Origin: an uncultured Tateyamaria sp. | GTDB lineage: Bacteria; Pseudomonadota; Alphaproteobacteria; Rhodobacterales; Rhodobacteraceae | Direction of reading: 5' to 3' | Length of the DNA stretch: 64,000 nucleotides | Assembly (NCBI RefSeq): GCF_947494755.1 | Contig: NZ_CANLVZ010000001.1 | Coordinates: forward strand, 186,001 to 250,000 | Translations under genes and position numbers: made by a program | Part shown: in pieces, positions 9,081-18,295 of the stretch | How the letters are laid out: the number at the start of each line of letters is the position of its first letter | Numbering within the stretch: position 1 is the first letter of the stretch | Notes under the pieces: generated by a model | Seen by the model: the letters and a program-made list of their open reading frames with translations, nothing else | Database searches by the model: none | What the model was told of the DNA's origin: nothing

Positions 9081-10589
9081 TCACCGATTGCCCCCCGCAA
9101 ACCGCGCCGCATCCTCGGCGGCGCGCCGGATGGCACCGGATTTGTGCACCGTCTCCATGAATTCGGCCTCGGGGTCGCTGTCATAGACAACCCCGCCGCC
9201 CGCCTGGATATACAGCTTTTGATCCTGCACCACGGCGGTGCGCAGCGCGATACACATGTCCATATCGCCGCCCGCGCTGAAATAACCGACGCCGCCGCCA
9301 TAGACGCCGCGCTTTTCGGGTTCCAACTCGTCGATGATCTCCATCGCTCGGACCTTGGGTGCGCCAGACACCGTGCCTGCGGGCATCCCGGCAAAGAACG
9401 CATCCAGCGCGTCCTTGCCCTCTGCCAATTCGCCCACGACGTTGGACACGATGTGCATCACGTGAGAATAACGTTCGACGATGAACTCTTCGGTGGGGCG
9501 CACGGTGCCGATGCGCGCCACCCGGCCCACATCGTTGCGGCCCAGATCGAGCAGCATCAGATGCTCGGCCAGTTCCTTCTTGTCGGCCAACAGATCGGCC
9601 TCGAGCGCGCGGTCCTCTTCCGGGGTCGCGCCGCGTTTGCGGGTGCCAGCGATGGGGCGGATCGTGACCTCGTTGCCGAACACGCGCACAAGGATTTCGG
9701 GGCTTGCCCCGATCACCTGAAAGCCGCCGAAGTTGAAATAGAACATGAAGGGCGACGGGTTGGTGCGGCGCAGCGAACGATAAAGCGCAAAGGGCGGCTC
9801 GCGAAACTCCTGCGTCCAGCGTTGCGCCGGCACCACCTGAAAGATGTCGCCCGCCTTGATATAGTCGCGCGCTTTTTCGACGGCCTGCATATAGCCTGAT
9901 TTGGTAAAATTCGACACCGGGTCCGCCACGCTGCCTGCATCGCCCAGATCGCGGGTTTCGGACGGCATCGCGCGTTCCAGATCGCGCACCGCGTCCATGA
10001 CACGCTCGGCGGCTTGGGCATAGGCGGCGCGGGCCGATTGCCCGTCGCTGACCCATGCGGGCGAGACCACGGTGACCTCACCCTTGACCCCATCCAGCAC
10101 CGCAATGACCGAGGGGCGCAGCATGATTGCATCGGGCAGGCCAAGCGGGTCGGGGTTCACATCCGGCAGATGTTCGACAAGGCGCACCATGTCATAGCCA
10201 AGATAGCCAAACAGGCCCGCCGCGGCCTGGGGCAGATCGTCAGGCAGATCGATGCGGCTTTCGGCGATCAGATCGCGCAATACGTCGAGCGGGTCGCCCG
10301 CGACATCCTCGAACGCGTCCCCGTCATAGCGGGCGGTGCGGTTGATGGCCGAGGTCGTGCCGCGACAGCGCCAGATCAGGTCGGGCTTCATCCCCACGAT
10401 GGAATAGCGCCCCCGCACTTCGCCGCCCGTCACCGACTCGAGCACAAAGGCGTCCTTTTGCGCGCCCGTGAGCTTGAGCATCAGCGACACCGGCGTGTCG
10501 AGATCGGCCGCAAGCCGGGTATAGACCACCTGATTGTGCCCCGCGTCATAGGCGGCGGCAAACGTGTCGAAATCAGGGATCAGCGCCAT
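9081..10589 (-). CDS. trpE: Anthranilate synthase component I TrpE
   Basis: 502 residues. Converts chorismate to anthranilate using ammonia from TrpG. The chorismate-binding half is intact: GASPEILVR, IAGTRKRGATPEED, LLDLGRNDVGRV, GTVSGAPKVRAMEII and the C-terminal AGGGVVYDSDPEAE. Its ATG shares one base with the stop of the upstream foldase gene (TAATG), so the two are coupled. Separation from trpGDC is usual in Rhodobacterales. Confidence 0.97.
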   Translation of the reverse strand: MALIPDFDTFAAAYDAGHNQVVYTRLAADLDTPVSLMLKLTGAQKDAFVLESVTGGEVRGRYSIVGMKPDLIWRCRGTTSAINRTARYDGDAFEDVAGDPLDVLRDLIAESRIDLPDDLPQAAAGLFGYLGYDMVRLVEHLPDVNPDPLGLPDAIMLRPSVIAVLDGVKGEVTVVSPAWVSDGQSARAAYAQAAERVMDAVRDLERAMPSETRDLGDAGSVADPVSNFTKSGYMQAVEKARDYIKAGDIFQVVPAQRWTQEFREPPFALYRSLRRTNPSPFMFYFNFGGFQVIGASPEILVRVFGNEVTIRPIAGTRKRGATPEEDRALEADLLADKKELAEHLMLLDLGRNDVGRVARIGTVRPTEEFIVERYSHVMHIVSNVVGELAEGKDALDAFFAGMPAGTVSGAPKVRAMEIIDELEPEKRGVYGGGVGYFSAGGDMDMCIALRTAVVQDQKLYIQAGGGVVYDSDPEAEFMETVHKSGAIRRAAEDAARFAGGNR

Positions 10590-12433
10590 TAGGGAAAGTT
10601 CACATGCACAGCGTCCAGCGCCTGCTGGTTGATCTGTGGGCTGGCGCGCACGACGACATCCTCGGAAAAGATGTTGAACAACTCGGTTGCAACCATCTGG
10701 CCGACCTCAGCACTCAGCCCTTCGGTTTCGCCCTGCAGATCTTCATTCTCGGTCGCCGGGTTGATCCCGTCCAGACGCACGATCAGGACCGCGCCAAAAT
10801 CGGGGACGACGCGCACATCACCCGTCTCCATCTCGAAGACCGTCGTCATGAACGAGGGCGGTGTGCCTTGGACAAAGGCGCTGCGGTCCTGGTCTTTTTC
10901 GATAATGGAATCAAGGGATTGGCTGGCGAAACTTTGCCCTTCTTGCAATGCGGGCAAGATCGCCTCGGCCTGTGCGGACAGGGCGGTTTCAGCCTGCGCG
11001 GCCTCCCAATTGCTGCGCACGTCGTCCTCGACATCCTCGAAGGGGGCCGGGCGCGGCGGCAGGACTTCCTCAAGGCGCATGGCGACAATGCCGCCTTCGT
11101 CGAGCGCGATGATTTCAGGGAAATCCTCAATTGTCAGGGCGGCGGCCGCGGCGCGGAAATCGTCGTAGGCTGCGATGCCTTCGTCCTGCGCAGGAAACCA
11201 GTCGATGCTGCCAAGCTGCATGTCCGTCTCGGTGCCCAACTCTTCGAGCGTGGCCCCCCCGGCGAGCAGATCGTCATATTCCTCGGCTGAAAAGGCGACC
11301 TGACGGCTGGCGGCATCCAATGCCAGTTCCTGCTGGATCTCGGCGCGGGCGTCCTCGAACGAGGTTTGTTGCGCGGCCAGAACACCATTCACGCGGAACA
11401 GTGCAGGCCCAAGGGCCGAGGGCAGGGGGCCGACCACATCACCGACCTCGGCGGCAAACACGGCCTCACCGGCGGCGTCGAGTTCAAGGCGGGATACATC
11501 GCCCAGATCGACATCCTCAAGGGTCAGGCCACGGTCCTGCACCAGCGCATCAAACGTGGTGCCGTTTACCTCAAGCTGTGCGGCGGCCTGATCGGCTGAC
11601 GCCTCATCCAGATAGACCAGCCGTTCAACCAGTCGCCGCTCGGGGCGGTTATACTCGTCAGCGCGCGTCTCATATTCGGCGCGCAAAGTCGCCTCTTCGA
11701 CCTCGACTGTATCAAGGATCATGTCGGGGAGCAGGCTCACATAGGTGATCCGCTTGGTTTCGGGCAGTTCGTAGTCGTCAATGTTCTCGTCGTAAAAGGC
11801 GCGCAGCACCTCGTTTGTAGGCGTATCAAGCGGGGTGGTCAGATCGCTTTGATCAAGGCGGACCCATGTGAAGTCGCGGGTTTCGCCCAGAAAGGCCACA
11901 AGCGTTTCGGCGTAGGTGTCGGGCATCGAAATCCCCGACATGATTGCACCCTGCAGGAGGGACCGCGCCACCTCGTCGCGCAACTGCTGTTCAAACTCCG
12001 CTTCGCTGCTGCCCGAATTGCTGAGTGCAAAGCTGTAGGCTTCGCGATCAAAGCTGCCATCAAGGCCGCGGAAGGAGGGGATATTCAGGATTTCGTCACG
12101 CAGGGTTTCGTCCCCCACGCTGAGGCCCATCTGATCTGCCTCGTGATCAAGCGCGCGGGCCCGCACCAATTGGGACAGAACAGCCTGATCAAGCCCGATG
12201 GCTTGGGCCCGTGCAAAGGTCAATTGGTTGCCGGTTTGTTGGCTGACGGCCTGAATCTCCTGCTGGAGATTGCGGGCATAATCCTGCACGTCGATATACT
12301 TGTCACCGACCTGACCCACGGTGCGGATCGTGCCGCTGAGGTTCGTTGCCCCAAAGCCGCCAAGTGCCAGAATAAGCAGACCCAAAAGGATCCAGACTGC
12401 GGTTTTCGAAAAGGAGTTCGTGCCCTTGGCCAT
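10589..12433 (-). CDS. ppiD: SurA/PpiD-like peptidylprolyl isomerase, membrane-anchored
   Basis: 614 residues from the ATG at 12433. One N-terminal membrane helix (about 10-32, VWILLGLLILALGGFGA) is followed by a SurA_N-like helical chaperone region with many Gln, and a central PPIC-type domain around residues 265-365 (RRLVERLVYLDEASAD...GPLPSALGPALFRV). PpiD-type foldases assist outer-membrane and secreted proteins at the periplasmic face. The frame continues 21 codons upstream without family similarity. It is coupled to trpE by TAATG. Confidence 0.9.
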   Translation of the reverse strand: MAKGTNSFSKTAVWILLGLLILALGGFGATNLSGTIRTVGQVGDKYIDVQDYARNLQQEIQAVSQQTGNQLTFARAQAIGLDQAVLSQLVRARALDHEADQMGLSVGDETLRDEILNIPSFRGLDGSFDREAYSFALSNSGSSEAEFEQQLRDEVARSLLQGAIMSGISMPDTYAETLVAFLGETRDFTWVRLDQSDLTTPLDTPTNEVLRAFYDENIDDYELPETKRITYVSLLPDMILDTVEVEEATLRAEYETRADEYNRPERRLVERLVYLDEASADQAAAQLEVNGTTFDALVQDRGLTLEDVDLGDVSRLELDAAGEAVFAAEVGDVVGPLPSALGPALFRVNGVLAAQQTSFEDARAEIQQELALDAASRQVAFSAEEYDDLLAGGATLEELGTETDMQLGSIDWFPAQDEGIAAYDDFRAAAAALTIEDFPEIIALDEGGIVAMRLEEVLPPRPAPFEDVEDDVRSNWEAAQAETALSAQAEAILPALQEGQSFASQSLDSIIEKDQDRSAFVQGTPPSFMTTVFEMETGDVRVVPDFGAVLIVRLDGINPATENEDLQGETEGLSAEVGQMVATELFNIFSEDVVVRASPQINQQALDAVHVNFP

Positions 12434-12508
12434 GCGTGCTCTCTTGGGTAAGAAACGGGTTTTGCGTTGTCTATCTGTGCGCGCGGGGGCGGGCAAGGGC
12501 CGTTGCGT

Positions 12509-13684
12509 TCACAGCTTCAGGGCCGAGAGCCTTGCGTAAAGGTCGGCAATGCCACGCGCGTCGAGATTTGCGAAGGCGATGCGGAGTTGCCGCGCGCCCT
12601 CCGGCGATCCATCAGGCCAGAACATCGTACCCGGCAGGCACAGGATACCGGCCTCCTTCACCAATTTGGGCGCAAGGTCAGCCGAGGAGATGTCGAACGG
12701 GTGTTCGAGATAGGCGAAATAGGCCCCAAGCCCGAGCAGTTGCCACCCTTTGTCCGTGAGGGCGTCGAAGCCATCCGTGATGGCGGCGCGACGCGCAAGG
12801 ATTTCATCGCGCTCGCCCGCGACCCACTGGCCGAGGTTTTCCAAGCCCCAGAGGGCGGCGTATTGCCCGATCTGGCCGGGGCAGATCGCGACGGTGTCGA
12901 GGAATTTTTCCGCCTCTGCCAGCCGCTTCGCCGATGTGACCAGCGCACCCACACGGTGCCCGGTCAGCCGGTAGGCTTTGGAAAAGGAATAGAGGTGGAT
13001 GAACGTCTCGTCCCACTTGTTTTGAAAAAAGAGCGGGTGGGGCGCGCCCGTACGGCTGTCGAAATCGCGATAGGTTTCATCGACGATCAGCGCGATGCCA
13101 TGTTTCTGCGCCAGTTTGAAAAAGGCCAGCACCAGATCGGCAGGGTATTCGACGCCCGCCGGGTTGTTGGGGGTTACAAGGGCGATGGCGCGAGTGCGCG
13201 GTGTGATCAGGGCGCGGGCGGCAGCGACATCCGGCAGCATACCTGCGCCAACAGGCAGGGCGACGGCGGTCACGCCGGTCATGTCCAACCACATTTTATG
13301 GTTGAAATACCACGGGGTTGGCAAGATAACTTCATCCCCTTCGGCGCACAGCGATGATAGCGCCGCCGCAAAGGCCTGATTGCAGCCCGAAGTGATCGCC
13401 ACCTGATCCGGCGTTGTGTGTGCACCGTAATGCGCATTGATCTGCGCACTGAGGCCGTCGCGCAATGCAGGCATCCCCAGAACGGGCCCGTAAAGATGCG
13501 CGTCGTCCTGCGTCAGCGCCGCGTCGGCCATGGCTTGGCGCAACGCGGGCGGGGGTGGGTCGACCGGGGCCGCCTGGCTGACATTGATCAGGGGCCGGTC
13601 GGGCGCAAAGGTGGCCCCTTCAAGCCAGCGCCGCGCCTCCATGACCGGGGGCGGAAAGGTGGCGGCGGTGCGGGTGATCGGCAT
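12509..13684 (-). CDS. PLP-dependent class I/II aminotransferase
   Basis: 391 residues from the ATG at 13684, with GGAGG about 5 bases upstream. Fold type I: Asn in TPNNPAG (171-177), Asp202 holding the pyridine nitrogen and Schiff-base Lys236 in YSFSKAYRLTGHRVG. Substrate specificity cannot be read from sequence; aspartate- or aromatic-type activity is possible. An open frame continues 80 codons upstream through the repeat element and gpt, but out of register with any known N-terminus. It is downstream of gpt on the same strand. Confidence 0.88.
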   Translation of the reverse strand: MPITRTAATFPPPVMEARRWLEGATFAPDRPLINVSQAAPVDPPPPALRQAMADAALTQDDAHLYGPVLGMPALRDGLSAQINAHYGAHTTPDQVAITSGCNQAFAAALSSLCAEGDEVILPTPWYFNHKMWLDMTGVTAVALPVGAGMLPDVAAARALITPRTRAIALVTPNNPAGVEYPADLVLAFFKLAQKHGIALIVDETYRDFDSRTGAPHPLFFQNKWDETFIHLYSFSKAYRLTGHRVGALVTSAKRLAEAEKFLDTVAICPGQIGQYAALWGLENLGQWVAGERDEILARRAAITDGFDALTDKGWQLLGLGAYFAYLEHPFDISSADLAPKLVKEAGILCLPGTMFWPDGSPEGARQLRIAFANLDARGIADLYARLSALKL

Positions 13685-13704
13685 GGGGGCCTCCGTCTCG
13701 ATGA

Positions 13705-13745
13705 CGCCGGAGCCTCCGGCGATTTTTTGGGGAACTGAGATGAAG
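13705..13745. repeat. GC hairpin plus ATTTTTTGG element, degenerate copy 3
   Basis: CGCCGGAGCCTCCGGCG is a perfect palindromic stem followed by ATTTTTTGGGG and ...GATGAAG. Arrangement (GC stem, T-rich core, GAAG) and position (just past the gpt stop, read on the minus strand) match the copies at 4732 and 36345. Read on the plus strand it has the form of a factor-independent terminator. Confidence 0.55.
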
Positions 13746-13751
13746 GGGGAG

Positions 13752-14267
13752 CTAATCCGTGCCGCGATAGGGCTGGACGTATTGCAGCGCCATGTCCCAT
13801 GGGAAGAAGATCCACGTATCCTGACTGACGCCCGTGATGAACGTATCCACCATCGGCTCGCCCTTGGGCTTGGCATATACGGTGGCGAAATGCGCCTTGG
13901 GATAGAGCGCGCGCACGACTTCAAGGGTTTTGCCCGAGTCCACCAGATCGTCGATGATCAGGATACCGTCGCCGTCGCCCATCAGCTCTGTATCGGGCGA
14001 TTTCAGCACTGTTGCGCTGCCTTGGGTCTGGTGGTCGTAGGATTTCACGGAAATCGTGTCGACGGTGCGTACATCCAATTCGCGCGCGATGATCATGGCC
14101 GGGGCCATGCCGCCCCGTGTGATCGCGACGATACCACGCCAACTGCCCTCATCCGGCCCTTTGCCATCCAGCCGCCAAGCCAGCGCGCGGCTGTCACGGT
14201 GGATTTGATCCCAACTGATGTGGAACCCTTTTTCGTGAGGCAGGCGGCTTTGGTCGTCGGCAGACAT
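13752..14267 (-). CDS. gpt: Xanthine phosphoribosyltransferase
   Basis: 171 residues. Salvages xanthine and guanine with PRPP. The PRPP loop [12 protein letters not shown] is at residues 103-114, and the [12 protein letters not shown] loop (48-60) is the metal/pyrophosphate segment. The C-terminal [14 protein letters not shown] matches the bacterial Gpt tail. It follows the LysE-type gene after 1 base and is part of the minus-strand run fabI-lysE-gpt-aminotransferase. Confidence 0.94.
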   Translation of the reverse strand: MSADDQSRLPHEKGFHISWDQIHRDSRALAWRLDGKGPDEGSWRGIVAITRGGMAPAMIIARELDVRTVDTISVKSYDHQTQGSATVLKSPDTELMGDGDGILIIDDLVDSGKTLEVVRALYPKAHFATVYAKPKGEPMVDTFITGVSQDTWIFFPWDMALQYVQPYRGTD

Positions 14268-14268
14268 A

Positions 14269-14877
14269 TTACTTCTCCAGAATCAGGCGCAGGCCAAGCG
14301 CGCCGAGTAGGGCGGCAGCGATGCGGTCAAGCAGGGGTTTGAGACTGACATAGCCCGCGCGCGCAGGCCCCGAGCTGAGCAGGGTGGCGAGCAGGCTGTA
14401 AAAGGCCAGTTCGAGCAGCCAGTGGTTCAGCACAATCAGCGCGACGTCAGCAGCCGCCAGCCCCTGGGGGAAGATGACCACGATGACAGCGGCAGCGAAC
14501 AACATGGATTTCGGATTGCCCGCATTGACCAGCAGTCCGGACGCAAAGGCGCGCCCTTTTGGCGTCGGGGCATCGCCCAGAGGCCGCCGGGCATGCCGCC
14601 ATGTCTGGATCGCAATCCAGATCAGGTAAGCCGCACCGCCGAGTTTCAGCGCGGTGTATGTCCATGGAAACAGGGTGAATACGGCCTCAAGCCCCAGAAA
14701 GGCCGCCAGCGTCCAGAGGGCTGCAGCGGTGCCAAGACCCAGACCCGTGGCCAGACCTGCCATCCGGCCCGAGGCCACCGTCATCCGTGTGATATAAAGC
14801 ATCGCCGCCCCCGGTGAGGCGAGGGCTGCCAGCAGGACCACGTTGAAGGCCAGAAGGTCGGGAAGGGTCAGGCCCAT
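14269..14877 (-). CDS. LysE/RhtB family amino-acid exporter
   Basis: 202 residues with about six hydrophobic segments. The N-terminal region [18 protein letters not shown] has the Gly/Pro pattern of the LysE family, although the canonical PGP is not exact. The central [20 protein letters not shown] is a family hallmark. Substrate unknown. It begins 3 bases after the fabI stop, so it is likely co-transcribed with it. Confidence 0.87.
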   Translation of the reverse strand: MGLTLPDLLAFNVVLLAALASPGAAMLYITRMTVASGRMAGLATGLGLGTAAALWTLAAFLGLEAVFTLFPWTYTALKLGGAAYLIWIAIQTWRHARRPLGDAPTPKGRAFASGLLVNAGNPKSMLFAAAVIVVIFPQGLAAADVALIVLNHWLLELAFYSLLATLLSSGPARAGYVSLKPLLDRIAAALLGALGLRLILEK

Positions 14878-14880
14878 CGC

Positions 14881-15687
14881 TTAACCCTTTGAGATGTCAG
14901 GGGCGTCGACCGCCTTCATACCAACCACGTGATAGCCTGCATCCACGTGCAGGTTCTCACCCGTCGTGCCCGAGCCGAGGTCAGAAAGCAGGTAAAGCGC
15001 GGATTTGCCCACATCGTCGATGGTCACATTGCGGCGCAGGGGCGAATTATATTCGTTCCACTTCATGATATAGCGGAAATCGCCGATGCCCGAGGCGGCC
15101 AGCGTCTTGATCGGGCCGGCGCTGATGGCGTTGACGCGGATACCGTCCTTGCCCAGATCCTCGGCCAGATATTTGACGGACGCCTCAAGCGCAGCCTTGG
15201 CCACACCCATGACGTTGTAATGCGGCATGACCTGCTCGGCCCCGTAATAGGTGAGGGTCAGCGCGCTGGCACCGGGCTTCATCATCTTTTCGGCGCGCTG
15301 CATGATCGCGGTAAAGGAATAGACCGAGATATCCATGGTCAGCGCAAAGTTGCCGCGAGTGGTGTCGACATAGCGGCCGCGCAACTCGTTTTTGTCTGAG
15401 AACCCAATGGCATGGACGACAAAATCAAGGCTGTCCCACCGCTCTTTGAGGCCTTCAAACAGTGCATCCATCGATGCTTCGTCACCTACATCGCAAGGCA
15501 ACACGATATCGCTGTCCAACTGACCGGCCAATGGATCGACCCGTTTTTTCAGCGCATCGCCCTGATAGGAAAACGCCAGTTCCGCGCCTGCCTCGTGCAG
15601 GGTGCGTGCAATGCCCCATGCGATCGACTTGTCGTTGGCCAGACCCATAATAAGGCCCCGTTTGCCCGCCATCAAATTGCTTGCCAT
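14881..15687 (-). CDS. fabI: Enoyl-[acyl-carrier-protein] reductase (NADH) FabI
   Basis: 268 residues from the ATG at 15687. Last reduction of fatty-acid elongation. The FabI-type NADH motif GLANDKSIAWGIA (15-27) and the catalytic Tyr157-x6-Lys164 pair, with Tyr147/148, are present. The open frame extends 95 codons upstream, antisense to pdxH, and that part is not real. The promoter should lie in 15688-15823, shared with divergent pdxH. Confidence 0.97.
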   Translation of the reverse strand: MASNLMAGKRGLIMGLANDKSIAWGIARTLHEAGAELAFSYQGDALKKRVDPLAGQLDSDIVLPCDVGDEASMDALFEGLKERWDSLDFVVHAIGFSDKNELRGRYVDTTRGNFALTMDISVYSFTAIMQRAEKMMKPGASALTLTYYGAEQVMPHYNVMGVAKAALEASVKYLAEDLGKDGIRVNAISAGPIKTLAASGIGDFRYIMKWNEYNSPLRRNVTIDDVGKSALYLLSDLGSGTTGENLHVDAGYHVVGMKAVDAPDISKG

Positions 15688-15823
15688 GTGCTGCGCGTCC
15701 CGTCCCCGTGTTTTATGACGCACAGCTTTAGGCCATTGCCCCAGAGGCATCAAGGGAGGGCAGTGTGGTTGAAGCGCGGCTGTGACAACGCTAGCTGTGC
15801 GCAAACCCTTTAGGAGTTGCGAT

Positions 15824-16429
15824 ATGGCGGACCGGGACGGAAAATTTGCAGGCGACAGCCCGTTTGAGATCGTGCGCGCGTGGATGGCGGAGGCCGAGCA
15901 GGCCGAGCCGAACGACGCAAACGCCATCGCGCTCAGCACGGTGGATGCGTCTGGCATGCCCAATGCGCGCATGGTGCTTTTGAAGGATGTCGAGGATGAC
16001 GCCTTTGTATTTTATACCAACTACACCTCCGCCAAGGCGGGGGAGTTGGACAGCGCCAAAAAGGCGGCCTTTGTGATGCACTGGAAGTCGCTGCGCCGAC
16101 AAGTGCGCGTGCGTGGCGATGTCGAAAAAGAGAATGGCCCCAAAGCGGATGCCTACTATGCGTCGCGCTCGCTCAAATCGCGGCTTGGGGCGTGGGCGTC
16201 GGACCAAAGCGCCCCGCTCGACAGCCGCGCCACGCTGATGGCAGAGGTCGCCAAGGTCACCGCCAAACACGGCCACAACCCCAAGCGCCCGCCGTTTTGG
16301 GGCGGCTACCGCATCATCCCGACCGAAGTCGAATTCTGGGCGGATGGCGCATTTCGACTGCATGATCGGTTCCGTTGGACCCGCCTAAATCCCGCAGAAC
16401 CTTGGGAAATTGTGCGCCTGAACCCGTGA
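15824..16429 (+). CDS. pdxH: Pyridoxamine 5'-phosphate oxidase PdxH
   Basis: 201 residues from the ATG at 15824, with AGGAG 9 bases upstream. FMN enzyme producing pyridoxal phosphate. It shows the N-terminal [23 protein letters not shown] flavin segment, the central [16 protein letters not shown] and the C-terminal [19 protein letters not shown] tail typical of PdxH. A 19-base palindrome starts directly after the stop codon. Divergent from fabI. Confidence 0.95.
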   Translation: MADRDGKFAGDSPFEIVRAWMAEAEQAEPNDANAIALSTVDASGMPNARMVLLKDVEDDAFVFYTNYTSAKAGELDSAKKAAFVMHWKSLRRQVRVRGDVEKENGPKADAYYASRSLKSRLGAWASDQSAPLDSRATLMAEVAKVTAKHGHNPKRPPFWGGYRIIPTEVEFWADGAFRLHDRFRWTRLNPAEPWEIVRLNP

Positions 16430-16448
16430 ATTTCATGTGACATGAAAT
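16430..16448. promoter_or_regulatory. 19-bp palindrome between pdxH and the cold-shock gene
   Basis: ATTTCATGTGACATGAAAT: 8-base perfect arms around TGA, starting one base after the pdxH stop and about 100 bases before the cold-shock start. It may be a repressor operator for the downstream gene or a short 3' hairpin. A related imperfect arrangement occurs near 25453 (ATGTGAGACATGAAAT). Confidence 0.4.
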
Positions 16449-16548
16449 GCAATTGACTGTAAGTAAACAACTTTTTCGGGTTGAAACCGGAGTGCAAAAT
16501 AGCGCAAGTCTAACACTACGTCATAGGACACTCAAAGAAAGACGCACG

Positions 16549-17085
16549 GTGTCAGATCACATCGAAGAGCCGGACCTGGTTGCAGGTACAGTCAAATGGT
16601 TCGATCCCGTCAAAGGGTTCGGCTTTATTGTTGCGACTTCCGGTGGCCCTGACATCTTGCTTCATGTCAATGTGCTGCGCAATTTCGGCCAATCCTCTAT
16701 CGCGGACGGAACGGCCATTGATGTGCGCGTGCAAAAGACGGATCGCGGCGTGCAGGCGGTCGAAGTGGTGCATATCGTTCCGCCCCACCAGGAAGAGGGC
16801 TCCGCGCTGAGCGACATCGCCGATCTGGATATGGTCGAAGTGTCCAATGCGCCGCTGCAACCGGGGCGGGTCAAGTGGTTCGACAAGGGCAAGGGATTTG
16901 GCTTTGCCAATGTGTTTGGCCTGACCGAAGATGTGTTCCTGCATGTCGAGGTGCTGCGCCGCTCGGGCCTGTCGGATTTGCAACCGGGCGAGGCGCTCGC
17001 GATGCGCGTCATCGACGGCAAACGCGGCCGCATGGCGGCAGAGGTGCTGGCATGGGAAGCAGCCCTGAACCGCGATGACGACTAA
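16549..17085 (+). CDS. Protein with two cold-shock domains
   Basis: 178 residues from a GTG at 16549; an in-frame ATG at 16447 would add 34 residues that overlap a palindrome and look non-coding. Two CSDs are joined by an acidic linker (about 80-105): domain 1 with VKWFDPVKGFGFI (15-27) and domain 2 with VKWFDKGKGFGFA (108-120). Each carries the KGFGFI RNP1-like strand that binds single-stranded nucleic acid. Double-CSD proteins are frequent in alphaproteobacteria and act as RNA chaperones. The 3' end overlaps the DUF192 gene by 11 bases. The start has no strong Shine-Dalgarno. Confidence 0.88.
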   Translation: MSDHIEEPDLVAGTVKWFDPVKGFGFIVATSGGPDILLHVNVLRNFGQSSIADGTAIDVRVQKTDRGVQAVEVVHIVPPHQEEGSALSDIADLDMVEVSNAPLQPGRVKWFDKGKGFGFANVFGLTEDVFLHVEVLRRSGLSDLQPGEALAMRVIDGKRGRMAAEVLAWEAALNRDDD

Positions 17086-17563
17086 AGCCCACGCGTTGCG
17101 GACCCGGATGGCAGCGGCTTTGGTCGCCCTTTTCTGGTTGGTATCTCAAGCGGCGGCGAATTGCAGCGACACCCAGGTTTGGGTCCGGGGCGACTTTGGC
17201 CAGGCGCGTTTCAATGTCGAAATTGCCGATGATGATGCGACCCGCGCCTTGGGGTTGATGAATCGCACCGAGATGGCGACGTCGGCGGGGATGCTGTTTA
17301 TCTACCCTGCGCCGACTCGGTTGTCGTTCTGGATGCGCAACACGCTCATTCCGCTCGACATGCTGTTTGCCGATGAAACCGGCGTGATCCGCCACATCCA
17401 TGAAAACGCGATTCCCCTTGATGAGACGCCCATCCAGGGCGGTGACGGGCTGACTCACGTGCTTGAAATCAACGGCGGGCTGGCCAGCCAGCTTGGGATT
17501 TCCGTGGGCGATGCGCTGCGCCACCCCAGCTTTGATCAGATGGACGCCGCTTGGGCGTGTTAG
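17075..17563 (+). CDS. DUF192 family secreted protein
   Basis: 162 residues. An N-terminal signal peptide (about 10-28, ending AANC) suggests export; the Cys after AAN could also be a lipobox variant. The DUF192 core is visible: IADDDATRALGLMNR, MLFIYP, LSFWMRNTLIPLDMLFAD and the conserved NGG in EINGG. Biochemical function unknown. It starts inside the last codons of the double cold-shock gene (11-base overlap), so the two are probably translated together. Confidence 0.87.
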   Translation: MTTKAHALRTRMAAALVALFWLVSQAAANCSDTQVWVRGDFGQARFNVEIADDDATRALGLMNRTEMATSAGMLFIYPAPTRLSFWMRNTLIPLDMLFADETGVIRHIHENAIPLDETPIQGGDGLTHVLEINGGLASQLGISVGDALRHPSFDQMDAAWAC

Positions 17564-17606
17564 GTCTTTTCAATCGCGCAAAGCACGTCTAAGAGAGGCG
17601 CACGGT

Positions 17607-17683
17607 CGGAGCGTGGCGCAGCCTGGTAGCGCACCTGTTTTGGGTACAGGGGGTCGGAGGTTCGAATCCTCTCGCTCCGACCA
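17607..17683 (+). tRNA. tRNA-Pro (TGG)
   Basis: 77 bases including an encoded CCA. Acceptor stem CGGAGCG/CGCTCCG, anticodon stem CCTGT/ACAGG with loop TTTGGGT (anticodon TGG), and T-arm GGAGG-TTCGAAT-CCTCT. No integrase or duplicated 3' end was seen next to it. Confidence 0.97.
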
Positions 17684-17766
17684 TTTTCAAAACTTTGATG
17701 TGAGACTGGCGGCGGCTGCGCTTTTCGATGGCCGTGTACGACGTGCTGCCGTTTGCGGTCCGCGCG

Positions 17767-18183
17767 CTAGTTGTCCCATCCGGGTTCATTTGGATCGCTG
17801 GAAAACAGCGCGATCTTGTTGCCCTGAGGGTCACGCAGATAACTGACATAGAAATGTGGGCCGTAGGTTGAACGGAAGCCGGGCTGCCCCTCATCGGCCC
17901 CACCGGCCGCGAGGGCCGCGGCGTGCAGGTCGCGCACGTGTTGTTGACTGCGCGCCTCAAACGCCACCATTGCGCCGTTCCCTGCCGAGGCGGGCCGCCC
18001 ATCGAAGGTCGGCTTGACGTAGAAGTCGGGAAACATCGGGCGCTGGCCGGGAGGGACGGGCAGTGCATAGCTCAGCCCCTCGGGACCTTCCGAAAGCCTA
18101 TAGTCCAGAGCTGGCAGCAACGCGTTGTAAAACCGTTTGGCCCGGGCAATGTCATCAGCACCGACGGTGACATAGGCGATCAT
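17767..18183 (-). CDS. VOC (glyoxalase/bleomycin-resistance fold) family protein
   Basis: 138 residues from the ATG at 18183. Begins MIAYVTVGADDIARAKRFYNALL and ends with YLRDPQGNKIALFSSD, the paired beta-alpha-beta pattern of a vicinal-oxygen-chelate domain. Such proteins may be metal-dependent lyases, dioxygenases or drug-binding proteins; the substrate is unknown. A near-perfect palindrome at 18224-18243, 41 bases upstream of the start, may be its operator. A longer frame upstream runs antisense to other sequence and is not supported. Confidence 0.85.
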   Translation of the reverse strand: MIAYVTVGADDIARAKRFYNALLPALDYRLSEGPEGLSYALPVPPGQRPMFPDFYVKPTFDGRPASAGNGAMVAFEARSQQHVRDLHAAALAAGGADEGQPGFRSTYGPHFYVSYLRDPQGNKIALFSSDPNEPGWDN

Positions 18184-18223
18184 AGGGGGCGTGTCCTTTT
18201 CAGTGTGCTGCGGTCTCGCCTCG

Positions 18224-18243
18224 TCGATACAATATTGCATCGA
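18224..18243. promoter_or_regulatory. Palindrome upstream of the VOC gene
   Basis: TCGATACAATATTGCATCGA: 18 of 20 positions obey dyad symmetry around the centre of AATATT. AT-rich core in GC-rich surroundings and close to a start codon, as expected of a repressor site; no regulator can be assigned. Confidence 0.35.
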
Positions 18244-18295
18244 ACAACACACGTGTCCTGTCACCGCCGGGGCGCGTTCAGAGCGTGGACCCGTT

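Noticed and set aside
17607-17766. tRNA-Pro as integration site
   Set aside because: No integrase, no repeated 3' tRNA fragment and no mobile genes next to it.
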